54,672 nucleotides of DNA. Origin: an uncultured Gluconobacter sp. (lineage in GTDB: Bacteria > Pseudomonadota > Alphaproteobacteria > Acetobacterales > Acetobacteraceae). Numbering within the stretch: position 1 is the stretch's first letter; every line of letters starts with the position of its first letter. The notes beneath the pieces are model-generated. The model was not told the DNA's origin. It made no database searches and worked only from the letters and a program-made list of their open reading frames with translations. Shown piece after piece: positions 16,710 through 25,076 of this stretch. The stretch spans positions 1-54,672 of the forward strand of contig CALFLO010000005.1 of NCBI GenBank assembly GCA_937880175.1. Reading direction: 5' to 3'. The position numbers were made by a program, and so were the translations under genes.

Positions 16710-16778
16710 GTTCCGGAAGCGGGAAGAGTGCCGGATGCGGTCAGATACGGATTGTGTCCGGCCATGCAGCCGGGGCCA

Positions 16779-17060
16779 TCATTTCAGCCAGCGGTCGCCG
16801 CTGAAACGGTTGTGGGAGAAGAGAAAACCGGAGACCAGCCCGATGGCGGCGAACATGATCGTCCAGAGCGAAATCGGGAGCAGCAGGGTCGAGACCGCCG
16901 CGAGCAGGACCATTCCGGCGAAGGCGCAGACGGCGGATTCGAGGTGGCGCGGGCCGTAATGACGCTCAGCCCCGCAGTTCGGGCATTTTTCCGATGTCGG
17001 GCGCATGGGCTTGCGGCAGACGGGGCACAGCGCGATGGCGTTGGCTTCGGGTTTTATCAC
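16779..17060 (-). CDS. Zinc-ribbon, two-helix membrane protein coupled to ccmI
   Basis: 93 residues. The N-terminal third has two CxxC pairs ('LCPVCRKPM' and 'KCPNCGAE'), spaced as in a small zinc ribbon. The rest forms two membrane helices ('ESAVCAFAGMVLLAAVSTLLLPIS' and 'WTIMFAAIGLVSGFLF'). The GTG start overlaps the ccmI stop (GTGA at 17057-17060), so translation is coupled and it is the last gene of the cytochrome c maturation operon. I know no named family for it. A role near haem attachment, or simply a passenger gene, is possible. Confidence 0.75.
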   Translation of the reverse strand: MIKPEANAIALCPVCRKPMRPTSEKCPNCGAERHYGPRHLESAVCAFAGMVLLAAVSTLLLPISLWTIMFAAIGLVSGFLFSHNRFSGDRWLK

Positions 17061-17797
17061 TGACCGTTATTCTCCTGATGTTCGCCGACCGCGATACGCG
17101 CTTCCACGGCCATACGCCAGGGCGCATCGGCCGGTGCCGCTGCCAGGGCGCGGCGATAAAGGTCAAGGCTCTCACCAGAGATATGGCTGCCATTGCGACT
17201 TTCAAGCTCGGCGAGGCGAATGGCAAGCTCGGGCTCGAAATGAGCGCTCAGGGCGGCTTTCCAGTCCCGGATCGCATCATCCGTCAAACCGGATTTCGCC
17301 TCGACCTGTCCCAGCAGGAAATGCCCTGTCGCATAGGTCGGTGACCCGGCGGGGATGGTGGAGACTTCGGTCTGCAGTTTGTGGATCATCTGTAGGCCCT
17401 TCGCGTCCGGGCCCGTATGGCGCCCGCTCAGCGGCTGGGGCGGCAGGGAGGGGTGACCGTTGACGATATAGAGCGCGAAGGCCAGCACCGGAATGCCGAT
17501 CCCGACGGCCATGACCGGAACGATACGGCTGCGCTTTGCGGGCTCGGCGGACAGGTCTTCGACGGCGGCCTCGCCATCCGTGGCCAGCAGGCGGCGCTGA
17601 ACTTCCAGACGGGCGGCCTTGTATTCTTCGTCGTTGATGAGGGCGAGGGCGTGGTCGCGCTCCAGATCGCCAAGCTGTCCGCGATACAGGGCAAGAGCGG
17701 AGTCACGGGCGTTCACACGCCGACGCAGGGTGCGCAGCCCCAGAAATGCGGGGCACAGGGCCACCGCCGCGATACACAGGATTCCCAACCAGAACAA
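17057..17797 (-). CDS. ccmI: Cytochrome c maturation protein CcmI
   Basis: 246 residues. CcmI chaperones apocytochrome c and hands it to the CcmF/CcmH haem lyase. It has an N-terminal membrane helix, a Leu/Arg-rich cytoplasmic stretch ('RDSALALYRGQLGDLERDHALALINDEEYKAARLEVQRRLL', the typical CycH/CcmI signature), a second helix near residue 95, and a periplasmic TPR-like part ('GSPTYATGHFLLGQVEAKSGLTDDAIRDWKAAL'). The TPR region is short compared with many CcmI proteins. The start is TTG, with GGGAG 8 bases upstream. It follows ccmH by 5 bases. Confidence 0.9.
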   Translation of the reverse strand: MFWLGILCIAAVALCPAFLGLRTLRRRVNARDSALALYRGQLGDLERDHALALINDEEYKAARLEVQRRLLATDGEAAVEDLSAEPAKRSRIVPVMAVGIGIPVLAFALYIVNGHPSLPPQPLSGRHTGPDAKGLQMIHKLQTEVSTIPAGSPTYATGHFLLGQVEAKSGLTDDAIRDWKAALSAHFEPELAIRLAELESRNGSHISGESLDLYRRALAAAPADAPWRMAVEARIAVGEHQENNGQ

Positions 17798-17802
17798 AAA
17801 GA

Positions 17803-18273
17803 TTACTCCCGGCCCGAAAGGGCATCCAGACGCGCGCGCTCATCATCCGTGAGCGGCGCAGGCGTGACGACGGTGCGGCGTTTGGTCGCACGCCATGCAA
17901 TGACAAGTCCGGCCACCAGCGCCAGCGCCGGCATCAGCCAGAGCAGGGCGGTGGACCATGAAAATCGTGGGGCCAGACGGATGAATTCGCCGTAGCGCTC
18001 GGTCATCCAGTCCATGATCTGCTGATCGTTTTTCCCGGCTGAGACCTGCTCACGGACGACCTTGCGCAGATCACGGGCGAGGGGCGCGCTGCTGTCTTCG
18101 ATGCTCTCGTTCTGACAGACGAGGCAGCGCAGATGGGCGCCAATGGCTTCGGCCCGCTTTTCCTGAGCCGGGTTGGGCAGCATTTCGGACGGATCGTCCA
18201 CGGCGAGGGCCACGCCGCCGCCAATCAGGCCAGCCGCCAGGATGAGCGCCGGAATGCGTCTGGAGAACGTCAT
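17803..18273 (-). CDS. ccmH: Cytochrome c maturation protein CcmH (thiol-reducing subunit)
   Basis: 156 residues: signal peptide (1-25), then the redox motif LRCLVCQN with C50 and C53, and a C-terminal membrane helix (about 107-127). CcmH keeps the CxxCH thiols of apocytochrome c reduced and acts with CcmF. The typical 'IMDWMTERYGEFI' segment follows the motif. Its start overlaps the ccmG stop (ATGA, 18270-18273). Confidence 0.94.
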   Translation of the reverse strand: MTFSRRIPALILAAGLIGGGVALAVDDPSEMLPNPAQEKRAEAIGAHLRCLVCQNESIEDSSAPLARDLRKVVREQVSAGKNDQQIMDWMTERYGEFIRLAPRFSWSTALLWLMPALALVAGLVIAWRATKRRTVVTPAPLTDDERARLDALSGRE

Positions 18274-18824
18274 AGTCCTGCCAGCCTCGGGCGGATTTCC
18301 GCCTCGTAGATCTGCGGGTCGAGGGCCGCACTCCCGTGCCAGATGATGCGGCCACCCGGTGCGACCAGAAAGCTCTCAGGCACGCCGGTCACGCCCCAGT
18401 CGATGGCAACGCGGCCGTGACGGTCCGACGCGACGCGGGCATAGGGCGAGCCGTCGCGCTGGACGAAGCCGGCGGCGTTCTCAGGCTTGTCTTCATAGGC
18501 GATGCCCCAGATCGGCATGTTGCGCGAGATGGCGCGCAGGCCGGGCATTTCCGCGACGCAGGGGATGCACCATGAGGCGAAGAAATTGATCAGAACCGGG
18601 CGGTGCTGGGCTTTGAGTTCCGCATCGGTGAAACCGTCGCCAAGGCCGGGAAGGCCCGGCATGGCGAAGCTCGGGATGGGCTTGCCGACATTGGGGTTCT
18701 TGATGGCGCGCGGGTCGAAGGCGCCGCTGCGCATGTCGCTCAGCATCCGCCAGAAGCCCACGCCCAGAACGCCTGCGCCGATGATGGGGACGGCCGTGAG
18801 GATGCCGCGTCGTGTTGCGTTCAT
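18270..18824 (-). CDS. ccmG: Thiol:disulfide interchange protein CcmG/DsbE
   Basis: 184 residues: an N-terminal membrane anchor and a periplasmic thioredoxin fold with active site WCIPC (C86, C89). The cis-Pro loop ('TGVPESFLV') and the CcmG-type 'IWGIAYEDKPENAAGFV' are present. It supplies reductant to CcmH and apocytochrome c. It sits 12 bases after ccmF, with a GAGGAG ribosome site, and overlaps ccmH. Confidence 0.94.
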   Translation of the reverse strand: MNATRRGILTAVPIIGAGVLGVGFWRMLSDMRSGAFDPRAIKNPNVGKPIPSFAMPGLPGLGDGFTDAELKAQHRPVLINFFASWCIPCVAEMPGLRAISRNMPIWGIAYEDKPENAAGFVQRDGSPYARVASDRHGRVAIDWGVTGVPESFLVAPGGRIIWHGSAALDPQIYEAEIRPRLAGL

Positions 18825-18836
18825 GTCCGTCTCTCC

Positions 18837-20816
18837 TCAGGCACGGGCCATGTTGCGGGCGGCGGCGCGCTTGGGCGCACCGATCCGCATCCGGCGGTCA
18901 GACAGCGAGAACGCCCCGCCGATGGCCATGACCAGTCCGCCGAGCCACATCCACGGCGCCAGCGGATTACGGTGCAGGCGCAGGACATAGGTCGTGTCCT
19001 TGCCGGTGCCGTGCCGGTCACCGATCACGCCGTATAGATCGGTGATGAAGTTGGTGTGGATGGCGACTTCGGTCGTGGTCTGGCTCTGCGTCGTGAAGTC
19101 GCGCTTTTCGGGGTGCAGGATGGTGACGAGCTTGCCGTTATGGCGAATGGCGAGGTCGGCCTGCATGGCCTTGTAGTTCGGGCCGATATAGTCGTGCACG
19201 TCGAGCAGGGTCCAGTCGTCTCCGCCCAGCGAGCGGGTCTCGCCGATATGGATTTCGACGATGGCGTGCTGGGCCTGCGACATACCGCACAGGCCGAGCA
19301 CGGTGATGCCCGCGCCGATATGGGCAAGCGCTGCGCCCCAGCTTGAACGCGGCAGGTTCTTCATGCGCTCCCACACGCCCCGCGGGGAGGTGTGACCAAT
19401 GCCGATCCGGCGCAGGACGTCGGAGGCAGAGGCCGCGATGACCCAGATGGCGAGCGCACCGCAGGCGATGGGCATGATGCCGGACAGCCGCCAGAAGCAC
19501 AGGACCACGCCGATGGCGGCGATCCCGGCTGCGGCGTAGAGATGCGAGAACGTCCGGGCGAGCTGCGCGCGTTTCCACGGCAGGGCGGTCCCGACGCCCA
19601 TGGCCAGCAGGAGCGGCAGGGTCAGCGGGATCGTGGCGGCGTCGAAGAACGGCTTGCCGACGGAAATGGTGCGCCCGGCCAGAAGCTGCATGAAGGGCGG
19701 GTACATCGTGCCCGTCACGACGACGGCGCAGATCGAGCAGAGCAGGATGTTGTTCAGCACCAGCGAGCCTTCACGCGAGATCGGCGAGAACAGGCCGGTC
19801 GAGGTGAGGGAAGGGGCGCGCCATGCGAACAAAGCGAGCGAGCCACCGATGACGATGGCGAGCAGGGCGAGGATGAACACGCCGCGTGCGGGATCGTTGG
19901 CGAAGGCATGGACCGAGTTCAGGATGCCCGAGCGGACGAGGAACGTACCCGACAGCGAGAACGAGAAGGTCGCGATGGCCAGCAGGACCGTCCAGATCTT
20001 CAGGCCTTCGCGCTTTTCCACGACGATGGCGGAATGCACGAGGGCCGTACCCGTCAGCCAGGGGATAAGGGAGGCGTTTTCCACCGGATCCCAGAACCAG
20101 TAACCGCCCCAGCCCAGCACGTAATAGGACCACCACGAGCCCAGCGCGATGCCACAGGTCAGGAAGCACCAGGCGGCCACGGCCCAGGGACGGACCCAGC
20201 GGCCCCATGCGGCATCGACACGACCTTCGATCAGGGCGGCGACGGCGAAGGCGAAGGGAACGGCGAAACCGACATAGCCGGTGTAGAGAATGGGGGGATG
20301 GAAGGCGAGGCCCGGGTCCTGAAGGAGCGGGTTCATGCCCTGACCGTCCATGGGGGCGGGGAAGACACGCTCGAACGGATCGGAGGTCAGGAGGCAGAAC
20401 ATCTGGAACCCGGCGGAGACGCCGCCGAGAATGGCCAACACGCGCCCGCGCAGGATGTCCGGCAGGTTGCGGCCGAACAGGGAAACCGCACCACCGCAGG
20501 CCGCGAGGATCAGTGTCCAGAGCAGGACCGAGCCTTCATGGTTTCCCCAGACGCCCGTGATTTTATACAGGAGCGGCTTGGAGACGGCGGAGTTTGCCGC
20601 GACGTTCTGGACCGAGAAGTCGTCGCTGACGGCGCACATCACGAGGCACAGGAACGAGTAGCCCAGCGCGATGAGTTGGGAGACGGCAAGATAGGGTGCG
20701 AGCCCCACGAGACGGGCATCGCGGCGGCTGGCGCCCCAGAGCGGGACGGCGAACTGCACGAGGGCGAGCACGCAGGCGAGGGCAAGGGCGAAATGGCCCT
20801 GTTCAGGTCCGAACAT
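18837..20816 (-). CDS. ccmF: Haem lyase CcmF
   Basis: 659 residues, many membrane helices. CcmF is the core of the system I haem lyase, attaching haem from holo-CcmE to apocytochrome c. The WWD domain is intact ('GWGGYWFWDPVENASLIPWL') and a conserved 'WGNHEGSVLLW' lies earlier. The ATG is 7 bases after the ccmE stop. Confidence 0.95.
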   Translation of the reverse strand: MFGPEQGHFALALACVLALVQFAVPLWGASRRDARLVGLAPYLAVSQLIALGYSFLCLVMCAVSDDFSVQNVAANSAVSKPLLYKITGVWGNHEGSVLLWTLILAACGGAVSLFGRNLPDILRGRVLAILGGVSAGFQMFCLLTSDPFERVFPAPMDGQGMNPLLQDPGLAFHPPILYTGYVGFAVPFAFAVAALIEGRVDAAWGRWVRPWAVAAWCFLTCGIALGSWWSYYVLGWGGYWFWDPVENASLIPWLTGTALVHSAIVVEKREGLKIWTVLLAIATFSFSLSGTFLVRSGILNSVHAFANDPARGVFILALLAIVIGGSLALFAWRAPSLTSTGLFSPISREGSLVLNNILLCSICAVVVTGTMYPPFMQLLAGRTISVGKPFFDAATIPLTLPLLLAMGVGTALPWKRAQLARTFSHLYAAAGIAAIGVVLCFWRLSGIMPIACGALAIWVIAASASDVLRRIGIGHTSPRGVWERMKNLPRSSWGAALAHIGAGITVLGLCGMSQAQHAIVEIHIGETRSLGGDDWTLLDVHDYIGPNYKAMQADLAIRHNGKLVTILHPEKRDFTTQSQTTTEVAIHTNFITDLYGVIGDRHGTGKDTTYVLRLHRNPLAPWMWLGGLVMAIGGAFSLSDRRMRIGAPKRAAARNMARA

Positions 20817-20823
20817 CAGGCGA

Positions 20824-21327
20824 TCAGCCCCCTGCTTTCTTTGCGGTCATGGTGTCCCAGCTTGACGCGTCCGGAGCCTTGCCGAAGCGCGGGTCCCACT
20901 TGCCGGTGCGCTTGAGTTCGTCCGCGACTTCCTTGGGCATGTAGGTCTCGTCATGCTTGGCGAGGACTTCGCTGGCCGTGAAGCCGCCGTTCTTCTGGAC
21001 TGTGCCGAGGGCGACGACGCTCTGTCCTTCGCGGAACAGGTCGGGGAGGATGCCGGTGTAATGGACCTCGACCGCGGCCTGTCCGTCCGTGACCTGAAAG
21101 GCGTTCACGGGGGTGCCGTTTTCGTTGATGCGGTGCAGGCTGCCGGCCATGACCATGCCGCCGAGACGGATGGGACGGTCAGGCGAGGGCGGGCTGGCCT
21201 TCACCTGTGACGGGGCCATGAAGAAGACGATGTTGGACGAGAAAGCACGCAGCGTCAGCGCTGCGGCGGAGCCGACACAGGCCAGACAGGCAATGACGAT
21301 CCAGAGGCGACGGGTCTTGCGGGTCAT
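20824..21327 (-). CDS. ccmE: Haem chaperone CcmE
   Basis: 167 residues: one N-terminal membrane anchor and a periplasmic OB-fold domain. H125 in 'AKHDETYMP' is the covalent haem ligand, with Y129 completing the HxxxY motif. It carries haem from CcmC to CcmF. Its ATG overlaps the ccmD stop (ATGA, 21324-21327). Confidence 0.95.
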   Translation of the reverse strand: MTRKTRRLWIVIACLACVGSAAALTLRAFSSNIVFFMAPSQVKASPPSPDRPIRLGGMVMAGSLHRINENGTPVNAFQVTDGQAAVEVHYTGILPDLFREGQSVVALGTVQKNGGFTASEVLAKHDETYMPKEVADELKRTGKWDPRFGKAPDASSWDTMTAKKAGG

Positions 21328-21491
21328 GGGGCAGAACTTTCGCGACGGCGGGCATGGCCTTCAACGGCAGCCAGACGGGCCTTGGACTTCCGAAGGCGCA
21401 GGGCCGCGCCGACACCGAGAACGAGAGAGCAGCCCAGCGTCAGGGCATAGGATGCCGCGATATAGGGCCAGTGGTTCGGGAGGTGCATCAT
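21324..21491 (-). CDS. ccmD: Haem exporter protein CcmD
   Basis: 55 residues, read directly from the sequence between ccmC and ccmE. One membrane helix ('WPYIAASYALTLGCSLVLGVGAAL') is followed by a basic tail ('RLRKSKARL'), the classic CcmD form. CcmD helps release holo-CcmE from CcmABC. Both ends overlap neighbours by four bases: the ATG overlaps the ccmC stop and its own stop overlaps the ccmE start. Confidence 0.9.
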   Translation of the reverse strand: MMHLPNHWPYIAASYALTLGCSLVLGVGAALRLRKSKARLAAVEGHARRRESSAP

Positions 21492-22249
21492 GCTGCGTGA
21501 CTGTCCCTGCGGTCGAGGCGCGAACGGGCCAGAAGCTGGCGTGCGCGGCTTTCATGAATGGCGGCGCTGAGCCGGGTGAAGATGACGGCCGCGACACCGA
21601 GCGTGAAGCCGATAGTGGTGATCAGTAGCGGCCAGAGCATCATCATGGACATGGTTGGTGCGCCGGTCAGGGTGATGCTGTCGGGCTGGTGCAGGGTGTT
21701 CCACCACTGGACGCTGAACTTGATGATCGGCAGGTCGATCACGCCGGCAAGGGCAAGGATCGCGGCGGCGCGCTGGCCGCGGGCGGGTTCATCGAAGGCG
21801 CGGATCAGGGCGATATGGCCCAGATACAGGAAGAACAGCACCAGCATCGAGGTCAGGCGCGCATCCCACACCCACCATGTGCCCCACATCGGCTCACCCC
21901 AGAGCGAACCGGTGATCAGGCACAGGGCAGCGGCGCAGGCGCCGACGGGGCCGATCTCGATGGCGGCAAGATCCGCCAGCGGATGACGCCAGACCAGCGA
22001 GAGCACGCCGCAGACTGCAAGGCCGAGGTAGCAGGACGAGGCCAGCCAGGCCATCGGGACATGCACATACATGATGCGTACGGTGTCGCCCTGCTGCCAG
22101 TCGGCGGGGGCGATGAACAGGCCCCAGATCACGCCGACCACGAGAAACAGGATCGCGCCGCTGGTCAGCCAGGGAAGCAGTGCGCGCGCCAGACGCAGGA
22201 ACTGCCCCGGATTGGCATAGCGATGGAGCAGGTTGGGGGTAGGGCGCAC
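21488..22249 (-). CDS. ccmC: Haem exporter protein CcmC
   Basis: About 253 residues with six membrane helices. The WWD-type haem-handling motif is 'GTWWVWDARLTSMLVLF', with conserved His residues in flanking loops ('MYVHVPMAW'). CcmC loads haem on to CcmE. Start: GTG 22249 has GAGG 11 bases before it; a TTG at 22315 extends the frame by 22 unconserved residues. It is the first gene of the operon in this window; ccmA and ccmB, which normally partner it, are not adjacent. Confidence 0.92.
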   Translation of the reverse strand: MRPTPNLLHRYANPGQFLRLARALLPWLTSGAILFLVVGVIWGLFIAPADWQQGDTVRIMYVHVPMAWLASSCYLGLAVCGVLSLVWRHPLADLAAIEIGPVGACAAALCLITGSLWGEPMWGTWWVWDARLTSMLVLFFLYLGHIALIRAFDEPARGQRAAAILALAGVIDLPIIKFSVQWWNTLHQPDSITLTGAPTMSMMMLWPLLITTIGFTLGVAAVIFTRLSAAIHESRARQLLARSRLDRRDSHAA

Positions 22250-22422
22250 TGGGACACGGACCTCGGCAGAGTGGTAACGCGGCGATTGGTTCCCCTTTGA
22301 AATAGTCCGAAGCAATCATATTCGGAAGAGGCGCGTTGTCCCATTGTTCCGATCACTGTTATCACGTTTCACGGAAATGAGCGGCAAATGCCCCTATAGA
22401 TGCCCTTTGGCGGGAGTGAGAC

Positions 22423-22839
22423 GTGGCTTTCTGGCTAGTGAAATCGGAACCCGAGGCGTTCTCGTGGGCACAGCAGGTCCATAACGGCGTCGAGCCATGG
22501 ACGGGGGTGCGCAACTATCAGGCGCGCAACAACCTCGCGGCCATGAAAGTCGGCGATCTGGCGTTTTTCTACCATTCCGTCAGCGAAAAACGCATCGTTG
22601 GCGTGGTTGAGGTCGTGCGGGAGGCCTATCCGGACCCCACGGCGGAGGATCCGCGTTGGGTCTGTGTGGATGTAAAGGCAATGGGGGCGTTTGCCCGTCC
22701 CGTGAGTCTGGCCGACATCAAGGCGGATCCGGATCTGGCGGAAATGGCGCTCCTGAAGCAGTCCAGACTGTCCGTGGCCCAGGTGACGGAGGCGGAGTTC
22801 CGTCACCTGACGCAGATCGGGGGCTGGACGCGCCCCTGA
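22423..22839 (+). CDS. EVE domain-containing protein
   Basis: 138 residues, a single EVE domain (PUA-like fold, as in human THYN1), starting 'FWLVKSEPEAFSW' with the conserved 'GVRNYQARNNL' and 'FFYHS'. EVE domains bind modified bases in DNA or RNA; bacterial single-domain members have no settled role. The GTG start has GGAG upstream. A plausible promoter, TTGTCC-17-TTATCA, lies at 22336-22364. It diverges from the ccm operon and converges with a secreted protein gene 12 bases away. Confidence 0.9.
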   Translation: MAFWLVKSEPEAFSWAQQVHNGVEPWTGVRNYQARNNLAAMKVGDLAFFYHSVSEKRIVGVVEVVREAYPDPTAEDPRWVCVDVKAMGAFARPVSLADIKADPDLAEMALLKQSRLSVAQVTEAEFRHLTQIGGWTRP

Positions 22840-22851
22840 TGGGGCGGCGCG

Positions 22852-23370
22852 TCAGTGAATGGCGGAGGAGTCGCCGTTCACGAGGATGTTCGTCTGGCCG
22901 TTGACCGGGTGTCCGGCATAGCTCGTCGGGGAGTCTTCGTCCTCATAGGGGGACTGGACGGGGGCGTTGAACTTCACCGGCATGCCGAACAGCGTGAAAT
23001 GGGACGGCAGGTTGTTGGTGCCGTTCGTCTTCTGCTGGGCGTTCGTGCCGGGCATGCCGACCGGAAGATGGGTGCGGACGCGGTCGCTGTAGCTGGCAAG
23101 CGCGGTCTCCGAGTCTTCCACTTCCGTATAGCCGTGCGGCGGCGGCGGCGCGCCTTCATCGGGCAGCGCGGACTGCTGCGCCGGGGTCAGGGGCTTCGAC
23201 GGTGCGCCGACGATCTGGCCGGATGTCGGGCCCATCTGGGGCAGATTGGCCGTGCCATGCGTTGCATGGTGATGGGGATGTCCGGAGGCGGCAAATGCCG
23301 GAAAACCGGCCGGAACGAGGAGGCTGACTGCCAGCGGAGCAGACAGGATCCAGCGCGATAATGCGGTCAT
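22852..23370 (-). CDS. Secreted hypothetical protein, His/Pro-rich
   Basis: 172 residues from ATG 23370 (GAGGAG 10 bases upstream). It has a clear Sec signal peptide ('LSRWILSAPLAVSLLVPAGFPAFAA'), so it is probably periplasmic. The mature start is His-rich ('SGHPHHHATHGT') and might bind metal. The rest is low-complexity, Pro-, Asn- and Gly-rich, with no family I recognise. The longer open frame to 23544 lacks a ribosome site and overlaps the divergent EcsC-family gene. Confidence 0.65.
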   Translation of the reverse strand: MTALSRWILSAPLAVSLLVPAGFPAFAASGHPHHHATHGTANLPQMGPTSGQIVGAPSKPLTPAQQSALPDEGAPPPPHGYTEVEDSETALASYSDRVRTHLPVGMPGTNAQQKTNGTNNLPSHFTLFGMPVKFNAPVQSPYEDEDSPTSYAGHPVNGQTNILVNGDSSAIH

Positions 23371-23524
23371 TGGTGTAGTTCTCCTCACCCCGACGGTGGT
23401 CTGCCGGGTCGCCTTCCCGGGTAGTCTTATGGAGCCGATATCCCCATGATGGTGCCATGTTAGGATATGAAACCTGCTATCCGGTAAACGGTTTCGGGTC
23501 TTACGAACAGGAGTTTTGATCGTC

Positions 23525-24364
23525 ATGACCGCAGTGAATGACACGCAGCTTCCAACCAGCGAATTCGCCTCGATGGCGCTGGACGGGGATTCCCTTGCCC
23601 AGCTTCAGTCGGTTCTCGAAAAGGTGGAGCAGGGCCGTGGGGTCCTCGTGCGTCTTGCAGACCTGATGGGCGGCGCCGTCGGACAGGCCACGCGACTCGG
23701 TATGCAGGGTCTGGGGCTGGCACCGTCGGTGCAGGAGAAGTTCCATAACGTGGCCGCAGTCGCCATCGAGCGGGCTTTCGAGGTGGCCGTTCTTGGGATC
23801 GACAACGATGCACCGGTGGTCCGTGAGCCCTGGCGTGAAAATGTGGGGCAGGCCGCCGTCGCCGTTTCGGGCGCGCTGGGTGGTTTCGGCGGGATCTTCG
23901 GTCTGGCGCCGGATGTTGGCTTCACGACGCTGACCATCATGCGCGAGATTGCCCGTATTGCCCGCGAGGAAGGCGAGGACCTGCGCAACGAAGACACGCG
24001 CCGGGCCTGTCTCGAAGTGTTCGCCCTGCGCAGTTTTCCGGCGCGGCAGAGCGACGAGGAGAGCGAACTCGGGTTTTTCTCGGCGCGTGCGCTGCTGCGC
24101 GGACGTCCGATCGTGATGCTGATGGCGGAAGTGGCGTCGCATTACGGGATTGGCCTGTCTCGCAAATTCGCGTTGCAGATGGTGCCGGTGGCGGGTGCGC
24201 TGTGTGGCGCGTCGCTCAATGCGGCGTTCCTTGCGCATTACCGGGCGCTGGCGCGGGCGCATTTCACGATCCGCCGTCTGGAACGGACGCATGGGCTGGC
24301 CGTTAAGGAAGCAGCCGCCGACCTGCGTGCAGGGGGAAACGGCACATCTGAAACATTTTCCTGA
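23525..24364 (+). CDS. EcsC family protein
   Basis: 279 residues, recognised by the EcsC-domain features 'AVAISGALGGFGG..GLAPDVGFTTLTIMREIARIAREEGED' and 'GALCGASLNAAFLAHYRALARAHFTIRRLE'. In Bacillus, EcsC is associated with an ABC system affecting secretion; its mechanism is unknown, and no ecsA/ecsB-like genes adjoin here. It has hydrophobic helices in the middle and is probably membrane associated. ATG 23525 lies 11 bases after AGGAG; TTG 23516 is too close to that site. Confidence 0.85.
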   Translation: MTAVNDTQLPTSEFASMALDGDSLAQLQSVLEKVEQGRGVLVRLADLMGGAVGQATRLGMQGLGLAPSVQEKFHNVAAVAIERAFEVAVLGIDNDAPVVREPWRENVGQAAVAVSGALGGFGGIFGLAPDVGFTTLTIMREIARIAREEGEDLRNEDTRRACLEVFALRSFPARQSDEESELGFFSARALLRGRPIVMLMAEVASHYGIGLSRKFALQMVPVAGALCGASLNAAFLAHYRALARAHFTIRRLERTHGLAVKEAAADLRAGGNGTSETFS

Positions 24365-24391
24365 TTTTCAGGAGCTTCCGAGGAAAAGCCC

Positions 24392-24781
24392 ATGCCGATC
24401 GGTCTTGTCTGGCTTGGATGGACACTGGTGCTGGCGGTCGTCCAGCTTTTCCTGAGCGCCGCCGCGTGCCGTCAGCAGGATAGTCTGCAATGGGCGAGCA
24501 GCAACCGCGACGGTGAGCCGCCCCACTATACGGGGATGGCGGCGCGTCTGAAGCGCGCGCAGGCCAATCTGATGGAGACGTTGCCGATTTTCATCGGGGC
24601 TGTCCTGCTGGCCTGGGTCGCGGGGCGTTACAGCCCGCTGACGGGCTGGGGAGCCGGGATCTATTTTCTGGCAAGGGCGCTGTATGTGCCCGCCTATGCC
24701 TTTGGCTGGGGGCCAGTGCGCAGTCTGATCTGGGGTGTCTCGATAGCGGGGCTGTTGCTGGTGCTTATCAGTCTGCTGTGA
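24392..24781 (+). CDS. MAPEG family membrane protein
   Basis: 129 residues, four helices. The sequence has the MAPEG (membrane-associated eicosanoid/glutathione metabolism) pattern: 'R..RAQANLMETLPIFI' between helices 1 and 2, then 'YFLARALYVPAYAFG'. Bacterial members may conjugate glutathione or bind lipids; the function is not settled. It follows the EcsC gene by 27 bases and overlaps the convergent 67-residue gene by 14 bases. Confidence 0.88.
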   Translation: MPIGLVWLGWTLVLAVVQLFLSAAACRQQDSLQWASSNRDGEPPHYTGMAARLKRAQANLMETLPIFIGAVLLAWVAGRYSPLTGWGAGIYFLARALYVPAYAFGWGPVRSLIWGVSIAGLLLVLISLL

Positions 24782-24971
24782 AAGACGCTTCAGTCATGGA
24801 CGGGGGTGCGACGCCTTCGCGCATCATCCACAGATCGACGAGAGCGGAGATGACGAGGCAGGCCGCGCTGATCTTGGCCAGAACCATCAGTAATCCGTGC
24901 ATTTCCGGCATTGCGAGACGCAGCGCGCCGAGAATGACGAGAATGATGGCGTAAATGAAGGCAAGCGGCAC
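24768..24971 (-). CDS. Hypothetical small membrane protein
   Basis: 67 residues, two membrane helices ('FIYAIILVILGALRL' and 'LLMVLAKISAACLVISALVDLW') and a short acidic tail. The GTG start has GGGAG 8 bases upstream, which supports translation. Its 3' end overlaps the MAPEG gene end. No family recognised. Confidence 0.6.
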   Translation of the reverse strand: MPLAFIYAIILVILGALRLAMPEMHGLLMVLAKISAACLVISALVDLWMMREGVAPPSMTEASFTAD

Positions 24972-25076
24972 TGGCGGTCTCCCTGACGATGGACCACCCT
25001 TATCATATCCAATGTTGTTGCGGCCATGCTTTGCCGCGACGCCCCGGATCAGGACATGAGTAAAGAGCGTGCCATC

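Noticed and set aside
19392..20915. 507-codon open frame on the plus strand
   Set aside because: Antisense to ccmF, low-complexity Arg/Gly/Asp composition typical of a shadow frame.
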